Below, piece after piece: positions 56,171 to 64,000 of a stretch of DNA of 64,000 nucleotides (its first letter is position 1; each line of letters begins with the position of its first letter). The notes beneath the pieces were generated by a model. It did not search any database. It was not told the origin of the DNA and saw only the letters and a list, made by a program, of their open reading frames with translations. The translations under genes and the position numbers were made by a program. The DNA is from Ypsolopha sequella (Eukaryota; Arthropoda; Insecta; Lepidoptera; Ypsolophidae). The stretch lies in NCBI GenBank assembly GCA_934047225.1, contig OW204010.1, positions 2,064,294 through 2,128,293 on the forward strand. Reading direction: 5' to 3'.

Positions 56171-57699
56171 CTTTCGAAAAAATATTGTTTTAACTACTGG
56201 TTAGTAAAAAAATTAAAACAAGATATCAATCCAATTAAAGGGATGTATTTAAACATACTTATAATAGTTAATTATATTATTCTACTGACCATACTGAAAA
56301 GCTTTCCCAAAAAAACATACAAGAGCAAATGAAAAAATAAATTCTCCCACCCATAATAACTTTAAAAACCAACTGTTAATTTTGCATGGATGTTTTTTTT
56401 TTATTTGCTTTGTTATTTTTCTTAGGAAAATTTGTTTAGTGAGAACAGTAGAGTAGAGTATATGATTTTATTTAAAGATACCGTATGTTTTCATTTTATA
56501 TAGCCTATATAGCCTAAGATTATTAGCTCTAAATTCGCCAAAGATTGGAAATGCGTCATAACCAGCTGAAATTTGGTACATATATTCATAACTAATGTTT
56601 TAAATAAATACTGTAACCCCCCTATCCCTCCCCCGCTTGCGTCCTGATATATGGAGCTTTATATACTGCTAGGTACTTTGTTTAGTACAAAATACAAATT
56701 ATTGAATAAGCTGTATGCAAATTTAATAAAAGTTATTAAAAATTTATGTCCTCGCATTCTTACGCTAGTAGGAATCCAAGAAAATGTAAGCAACTACTAA
56801 TATTCATAAAATACGATCCCAACACGCCTCTAACACTTGTTCGACAAACATAAATTGTTTTCATCAAATTCTTAAAATTTGGCCTTTCTATATAAAAATA
56901 TCAGTGAAAAATTTTATCGGCATTATATAATTATTTGTATAAACACTTTAAAAGTTTTCATCATATCTGTGAGAATTTTCACACGATTGTCTTTGGCATT
57001 GGCGGCACACAGCTGAGCATGTTAAACCTGCTTTCCGACACTCACACCAGCGTTAACATCCCTTCTTACATTCACAACTGATCAGATTTAGAAGCTGTTT
57101 AGGTGCAGGAGCTTGGTCTGTCGGAATCAGTGTTCGTCCACGCTTGGTCCAACCTCACTCACATGGTGGGAGATCGTTTCTCGTCAATTGCTGTACTTGC
57201 ACGATATGAATGCTGTTATTTTGCGTCTTTGGTGGGTGGTAAAGAACAGAGCTGGAAATTATCCGTTATTGATTGTCGAGCAACTCTTTACTTGTATAAA
57301 TAATATCTGAGCTCGTTTATATCTATCTTTAGACAAGATTAATCATAGGGTGCAATACAAATATTTCTTCGGCAATTGCGAGAATTTTTTTCTTCACTAA
57401 GACGGAAAAAGTCGTCTGGGCAAGTTATTGTTGCTCTAAATTTTATATAAACATTGTGAATCTTTCGTAAAATTTTAGATTCTGTGTATTTCAGTGTCTT
57501 TCCGGTTATGTAAAGACCATAAAAATCCTTTATTTTAAAATCTCATGGCAGAGTTTATTATTTACAAAAGAACCAGCGACGTTCAAATCGTTTCTGGTAC
57601 GTTAAAATCTGCATAAGACCACACATTTCTATTTTTCTCTCATCATTTAAATGTTTGTCTACTCTCAGTTCTTCAGTGGATTCATCTTTTGGTTTAGCT
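56171..57699. other. AT-rich interior of the 56-60 kb block, no gene supported
   Basis: The two overlapping ORFs near 57103-57310 show no domain and overlap in neighbouring frames. Nothing else is recognisable. Confidence 0.35.
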
Positions 57700-57707
57700 A
57701 TTTTTAT

Positions 57708-58841
57708 TCATCCCTTGTCGTGAAATGTGTTGTTAACATCTATTGTTCGTACGTTAAAATCAGCATTTTCAAATGCAAATTGAATAAAGGTGCCCAACGT
57801 CTGATTCATAAGGACTGTCTTTAAAGAGTGCTCAAGCTTCTGCACTTCTGTATATGGTACACAGAAGCCTACACTGCTCAAGATATCTATTATTATGCGA
57901 AAAGCATAATGGTGATTAATGTAGACACCAAGTCTTAAAAGAATCGGAGATACAAATGATCTGGGACGATAAGCTGAAATAAGATCTTCACTTATACTTT
58001 GACGTTTATTAGGGTGTTTTGAGAATTCGTTTTTGATTCTATCAGTACATCGACGAAACATAGTAAGTTTTGTGGAACAACATATTTTTCCCCGATGTCC
58101 CTGGTTGCAGTGGAGTATGTTGTCAAATCTTAGGCTTGAGAGCGTATTTCTTCTTTTATTATTGCTGCTGCTTTTACTATCATGATATGCTCTTCGGATT
58201 TTTCAGTTTCTCTCTTCATACCATTGTTTGTGGATCATTCTATCAACACTGTCACGTAAACAAATGATTGGGGATCATCCGTGCAGACTTAATATGATAA
58301 TATTGTTACCATAATGATTCAGCAACTTCTGTGTTAGATGTTTTGGGTGATAGACAAACGATCTCCAATATCTGAAAGTTTGTACTGACATTCCTCGCCT
58401 TGATCAATTTCTATAAAAAGCTACTGAAAATCTTTTTCCTTAGTGCTTAAATGAGGCTCAGCACTCGAATCATCATATTCACTTGGAACTTGTAAGAACT
58501 TAGTATAGCAATCTTAATGGTAACGACCTTCAGCTGCTACTAAATCAATGACACCTGATATTCTCGTTTAAATCGTTGCGCCTTTCATCAACATAATTCA
58601 AGTTATTTATTATTTCTAGAGTGGTTACCTCACAAATAAGACGTCTGTTTTTCTGGGGAAGCTTTTTTTCTTTGATTTCATCTGCTACATTTCCGCAAAC
58701 AATACACGATCTTCTAAAGTCAAAAGCTGGTACTGATGATCGCGTTGAAGTTGTTGGGTTTAAGTTAGAATCAACACCATTGCATTTTGTGCTTGCTTTT
58801 ATAGAAGAAGGCCGAATGTAATTTTTTCTACACCATTGCAA
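57708..58841 (-). pseudogene. Decayed protein of a recurrent invertebrate mobile-element-associated family
   Basis: Read leftwards, 58841-58545 gives FDFRRSCIVCGN...RRLICEVTTLEI, the CxxC-containing start I associate with a protein family scattered through invertebrate genomes. Broken stretches follow: VIDLVAAEGRYH then a stop, HLSTKEKDFQ then a stop, and VKAAAIIKEEIRSQ. 58061-57708 gives SPILLRLGVYINHHYAFRII and TLGTFIQFAFENADFNVRTI, ending near NTFHDKG. At least three stops and two frame changes separate these. Each recognisable block is in the expected order, so this is one inactivated gene. I recall the family pattern but not a reliable name. Confidence 0.5.
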
Positions 58842-59089
58842 AACACAATGCAGTGATTTTTCCGGGTGGAGGGAGGAGGGGAGAGGTATATCTAGGGACG
58901 CAAGCGCCGGCAGACTGAGGGGGTTCTTGATGTTACTAAAAACGTCGTACTGACAACGTATGCTAAAATTTAGCTGGTTATGGCAGATTTCCTATCGATA
59001 TGCTAATAATCCTGGGCTAATAGGCTAACCCAGCCGCGGACAAGATTTTTTCTAATTCCATGTTTAAAGTCATCAATTTCACCAAAATG

Positions 59090-59935
59090 ATGTTGATAAT
59101 TTTATTATTTTTATTAAAAATTCTTTATTGCACAAATAAAAACATGTACATAGGCGAGCTTAATGCTAATTAGCATTTTCTTCCAGCTAACTTTTGGCGA
59201 TGTAGAACTTGTCAAGGGTAGTGCTTCGATGAGGAAACAGTATTATGACTAGGTATATTAATATAATACAATTAATAAAAATAAAATTATTATAAAGGTA
59301 AAATACATAAATAGGTAACTTATAATCAAATATATATACTACCTCTATATCCTTATAATACATACACTGATACATATAAATATATAAACACAAATAGTAT
59401 TTACGAGAGGTTAAACAAAGATTATAACCTTAAACACGAATTTAGAGTTGACCCATTTGTTTATTTTGTAGATCAAGGTAATGTTGATATACCTTGTTTT
59501 TAAAAGTAGTCACTGATGTAGCCTCGCGTATATGAAGTGGAAGATTATTCCAAAGTCGAATTGCTGACACAGTAAAGGAATTCGAATACATTTGAGTAAA
59601 ATGTTCTAGAGTACGGAGGAGCAGTGCTTTACTTGGACGTAGAAGACGTCTAAGGGAACCAAAGGGGATACAACGATCTTTGAGATAGGGAGGAGAACAT
59701 GAGTTGTTCAAAATACAATAAAGAAAAGCAAGGATGTGGGCATTTCTACGGAACTTAATATTAAGCCAACCCAATTCAGAGCAAAATTGTACTTTCGAAG
59801 ACCAAAGATATAGCGAATACAAAGATTAAGAAGACGGTCATAATGAAGGGATGTCATAATCAACACAGTTAAATCATTGATTTTATGATGCAAAATGCAG
59901 TTATTGTTTTTTAAAGTTATTCAATATGCGCTGCC
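59090..59935 (-). pseudogene. 5'-truncated LINE: C-terminal end of reverse transcriptase ORF
   Basis: Two overlapping frames (59893-59708 and 59822-59442) together give LCIRYIFGLRKYNFALNWVG, then LGWLNIKFRRNAHILAFLYC and later SFTVSAIRLWNNLPLHI. This is the familiar tail of Jockey/CR1-type ORF2. A frameshift lies near 59790. The 3' part ends in an AATAAA/AATAATAAAAT-rich stretch near 59090-59130. The catalytic domains are absent. Confidence 0.65.
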
Positions 59936-60097
59936 GCTTGATCTCGCAAATCTTGTGAGATCTCGCACTGATAACGATGCGTGATTGATCTTGCAATATA
60001 CGTGCGCGATCTCGGTATTTCGAGATCTCGGTATACCGAGATTGCATTCCCTACTTGCAGCCGCATGAGAAATTTGTGGTCTAATATTAGGATTTAT

Positions 60098-60266
60098 TGA
60101 TGAATATTGTGAAAAATAAAGTTACAGGAAAATGAAATACCCCACTGAGTCAGAAAACAAAAAATTAAGCAATATTCACAGAGAGATCATAAAAAATATA
60201 AGCAGGACAGGGAGACGTCGTAACGATGCACAACATGCAGGATGCCAAAAGTGTTCCTGGATGTAT
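60098..60266 (-). repeat. Inverted fragment of the left end of segment A
   Basis: Reverse complement of about 24872-25037, including the complement of CATCCAGGAACACTTTTGGC, and again bordered by a TA tract. Confidence 0.85.
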
Positions 60267-60271
60267 ATATA

Positions 60272-60420
60272 TACAAGGTGACTTTTTGATCATCGTCCAA
60301 ATTCATACTGGTGGCTTGGTAAGTGATCAGTATCACGGAACAATAACAATTTTGGTGAAATTCGTAAAATGAAATTTCGACTCCCCGTAGTGATTCACTC
60401 GGGACTGGAACTGAATTCTA
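60272..60420. repeat. Single end of the TACAAGGTG inverted-repeat family
   Basis: ACAAGGTGACTTTTTGATCA, then TTCATACTGGTGGCTTGG and GTGATCAG parallel the left arm of 52713-52999. No opposite end is visible. Confidence 0.5.
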
Positions 60421-60540
60421 ATCAAATCTAATCAATCTAATAATTATGGTCTCGTAATTTGGCTATATTGTGTCTTGTAACTAAGCAAACATAAAAAAAC
60501 AATATATATTTTTCCATTATTTAATTGAAAGAATCTTGTG

Positions 60541-63500
60541 GATAAAACATGATTATTGCAAAACGACTCACCTCAATAACTATCTGGTCGGCTATCACGA
60601 TCAAAAATAGTTATTGAGCTGAGACGTTTTATATATGATTATTAAACATGATTATTGCAAAACGACTCACCTCAATAACTATCTGGTCGGCTATCACGAT
60701 CAAAAATAGTTATCGAGCTGAGACGTTTTATATATGATTATAAAACATGATTATTGCAAAACGACTCACCTCAATAACTATCTGGTCGGCTATCACGATC
60801 AAAAATAGTTATTGAGCTGAGACGTTTTATATATGATTATAAAACATGATTATTGCAAAAAGACTCACCTCAATAACTATCTGGTCGGCTATCACGATCA
60901 AAAATAGTTATTGAGCTGAGACGTTTTATATATGATTATAAAACATGATTATTGAAAAACGACTCACCTCAATAACTATCTGGTCGGCTATCACGATCAA
61001 AAATAGTTATTGAGCTGAGACGTTTTATATATGATTATAAAACATGATTATTGCAAAACGACTCACCTCAATAACTATCTGGTCGGCTATCACGATCAAA
61101 AATAGTTATTGAGCTGAGACGTTTTATATATGATTATAAAACATGATTATTGTAAAACGACTCACCTCAATAACTATCTGGTCGGCTATCACGATCAAAA
61201 ATAGTTATTGAGCTGAGACGTTTTATATATGATTATAAAACATGATTATTGCAAAACGACTCACCTCAATAACTATCTGGTCGGCTATCACGATCAAAAA
61301 TAGTTATTGAGCTGAGACGTTTTATATATGATTATAAAACATGATTATTGCAAAACGACTCACCTCAATAACTATCTGGTCGGCTATCACGATCAAAAAT
61401 AGTTATTGAGCTGAGACGTTTTATATATGATTATAAAACATGATTATTGCAAAACGACTCACCTCAATAATTATCTGGTCGGCTATCACGATCAAAAATA
61501 GTTATTGAGCTGAGACGTTTTATATATGATTATAAAACATGATTATTGCAAAACGACTCACCTCAATAATTATCTGGTCGGCTATCCCGATCAAAAATAG
61601 TTATTGAGCTGAGACGTTTTATATATGATTATAAAACATGATTATTGCAAAACGACTCACCTCAATAACTATCTGGTCGGCTATCACGATCAAAAATAGT
61701 TATTGAGCTGAGACGTTTTATATATGATTATAAAACATGATTATTGCAAAACGACTCACCTCAATAACTATCTGGTCGGCTATCACGATCAAAAATAGTT
61801 ATTGAGCTGAGACGTTTTATATATGATTATAAAACATGATTATTGCAAAACGACTCACCTCAATAACTATCTGGTCGGCTATCACGATCAAAAATAGTTA
61901 TTGAGCTGAGACGTTTTATATATGATTATAAAACATGATTATTGCAAAACGACTCACCTCAATAACTATCTGGTCAGCTATCACGATCAAAAATAGTTAT
62001 TGAGCTGAGACGTTTTATATATGATTATAAAACATGATTATTGTAAAACGACTCACCTCAATAACTATCTGGTTGGCTATCACGATCAAAAATAGTTATT
62101 GAGCTGAGACGTTTTATATATGATTATAAAACATGATTATTGCAAAACGACTCACCTCAATAACCATCTGGTCGGCTATCACGATCAAAAATAGTTATTG
62201 AGCTGAGACGTTTTATATATGATTATAAAACATGATTATTGCAAAACGACTCACCTCAATAACTATCTGGTCGGCTATCCCGATCAAAAATAGTTATTGA
62301 GCTGAGACGTTTTATATATGATTATAAAACATGATTATTGCAAAACGACTCACCTCAATAACTATCTGGTCGGCTATCACGGTCAAAAATAGTTATTGAG
62401 CTGAGACGTTTTATATATGATTATAAAACATGATTATTGCAAAACGACTCACCTCAATAACTATCTGGTCGGCTATCACGATCAAAAATAGTTATTGAGC
62501 TGAGACGTTTTATATATGATTATAAAACATGATTATTGCAAAACGACTCACCTCAATAACTATCTGGTCGGCTATCACGATCAAAAATAGTTATTGAGCT
62601 GAGACGTTTTATATATGATTATAAAACATGATTATTGTAAAACGACTCACCTCAATAACTATCTGGTCGGCTATCACGATCCAAAATAGTTATTGAGCTG
62701 AGACGTTTTATATATGATTATAAAACATGATTATTGCAAAACGACTCACCTCAATAACTATCTGGTCGGCTATCACGATCAAAAATAGTTATTGAGCTGA
62801 GACGTTTTATATATGATTATAAAACATGATTATTGCAAAACGACTCACCTCAATAACTATCTGGTCGGCTATCACGATCAAAAATAGTTATTGAGCTGAG
62901 ACGTTTTATATATGATTATAAAACATGATTATTGTAAAACGACTGACCTCAATAACTATCTGGTCGGCTATCCCGATCAAAAATAGTTATCGAGCTGAGA
63001 CGTTTTATATATGATTATAAAACATGATTATTGCAAAACGACTCACCTCAATAATTATCTGGTCGGCTATCACGATCAAAAATAGTTATTGAGCTGAGAC
63101 GTTTTATATATGATTATAAAACATGATTATTGCAAAACGACTCACCTCAATAACTATCTGGTCGGCTATCACGATCAAAAATAGTTATTGAGCTGAGACG
63201 TTTTATATATGATTATAAAACATGATTATTGCAAAACGACTCACCTCAATAACTATCTGGTCGGCTATCACGATCAAAAATAGTTATTGAGCTGAGACGT
63301 TTTATATATGATTATAAAACATGATTATTGCAAAACGACTCACCTCAATAACTATCTGGTCGGCTATCACGATCAAAAATAGTTATTGAGCTGAGACGTT
63401 TTATATATGATTATAAAACATGATTATTGCAAAACGACTCACCTCAATAACTATCTGGTCGGCTATCACGATCAAAAATAGTTATTGAGCTGAGACGTTT

Positions 63501-64000
63501 TATATATGATTATAAAACATGATTATTGCAAAACGACTCACCTCAATAACTATCTGGTCGGCTATCACGATCAAAAATAGTTATTGAGCTGAGACGTTTT
63601 ATATATGATTATAAAACATGATTATTGTAAAACGACTCACCTCAATAACTATCTGGTCGGCTATCACGATCCAAAATAGTTATTGAGCTGAGACGTTTTA
63701 TATATGATTATAAAACATGATTATTGCAAAACGACTCACCTCAATAACTATCTGGTCGGCTATCACGATCAAAAATAGTTATTGAGCTGAGACGTTTTAT
63801 ATATGATTATAAAACATGATTATTGCAAAACGACTCACCTCAATAACTATCTGGTCGGCTATCACGATCAAAAATAGTTATTGAGCTGAGACGTTTTATA
63901 TATGATTATAAAACATGATTATTGTAAAACGACTCACCTCAATAACTATCTGGTCGGCTATCCCGATCAAAAATAGTTATCGAGCTGAGACGTTTTATAT
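60541..64000. repeat. Tandem satellite, 99-bp monomer, about 35 copies
   Basis: Monomer starts at 60552, 60651, 60750 and every 99 bp after. Copies differ by only 0-4 bases. Within each monomer, positions 9-32 (AAAACGACTCACCTCAATAA...) and 56-79 pair as a hairpin at 22 of 24 bases around a 23-base loop. The array runs off the window end. It has no ORF, and unit size and lack of unique spacers rule out CRISPR. Confidence 0.97.

Larger units (their letters stand above)
56063..60053. mobile_element. DNA-transposon-like block with TAGGGAATGCAATCT ends
   Basis: The left end TAGGGAATGCAATCTTGC and the right end, read in reverse, TAGGGAATGCAATCTCGG match. Near-identical 8-bp flanks: CTTGCGGC (56055-56062) and CTTGCAGC (60054-60061). 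Subterminal GCGAGATCTTGC-type repeats occur at both ends. End sequence and 8-bp duplication suggest the hAT superfamily. The interior holds a decayed ORF family and a LINE fragment, so no active transposase remains. Confidence 0.65.

Noticed and set aside
57103..57310. Two overlapping plus-strand ORFs of 66 and 65 codons
   Set aside because: They occupy adjacent frames of the same stretch and show no domain, signal peptide or splice context.
60541..64000. CRISPR-like array
   Set aside because: The 99-bp units abut one another with no unique spacers, no cas genes are present, and the context is eukaryotic satellite DNA.

Overview
This window looks like repeat-dominated genomic DNA of a moth or butterfly (Lepidoptera). 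The basis is recall of repeat families, not a search: it carries the dispersed block that runs from GGGTTCCGTA to GTCCGACTCGCACTTGGCC, the AAAAGTAGCCTAT...CAGCCGTTTCAGCGTG repeat, a 5S-rRNA-derived SINE, the AACCGACTTCAA palindromic elements, and piggyBac, hAT and gypsy relatives. No bacterial or organellar gene and no CRISPR array was seen. Only two stretches look as if they could be pieces of ordinary host genes (15846-17601 and 40638-42495), and both are tentative.

Layout. 133-1031 (minus) is a broken ORF with a DUF4780-like end. A complete, apparently young Ty3/gypsy retrotransposon (1305-7290, minus) sits beside it, with identical 163-bp LTRs, a 4-bp target duplication, gag, pol in the +1 frame, and a small predicted membrane protein ahead of gag. 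A LINE follows (ORF1 8002-9048, ORF2 9145-11980, tail at 12251), intact except for one extra T. 12.6-15.5 kb is old dispersed repeats. 15.8-17.6 kb holds two exon-like ORFs joined in phase. Then come a 5S-derived SINE, an 826-bp piggyBac derivative, palindromic and minisatellite composites, a candidate solo LTR (21174-22558), and a GC-rich tract full of tiny hairpins (22.66-24.3 kb).

24.87-55.15 kb is built from copies of one unit of about 9 kb, called A+B here. Copy 1 is A1 24871-29675 plus B1 29676-33804. Copy 2 is A2 34494-39278 plus B2 43959-48862, split by a 4.68-kb insertion flanked by TTAA. Copy 3 (C, 48863-55150) is mainly inverted. Comparing the copies gives filled and empty sites for a hAT element (8-bp duplication) and several piggyBac-type elements (TTAA), so the order of insertion can be read inside one window.

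56063-60053 is a 4-kb DNA-transposon-like block with matching ends and near-matching 8-bp flanks. It holds a decayed ORF family and a LINE fragment. From about 60541 to the window end is a satellite of 99-bp monomers, each a near-perfect hairpin, with signs of a ten-monomer (990-bp) higher-order repeat.

The mobile-element genes work as separate units rather than as one pathway: gag and pol for the gypsy element, ORF1 and ORF2 for the LINE, and transposase remnants in the non-autonomous piggyBac and hAT copies.
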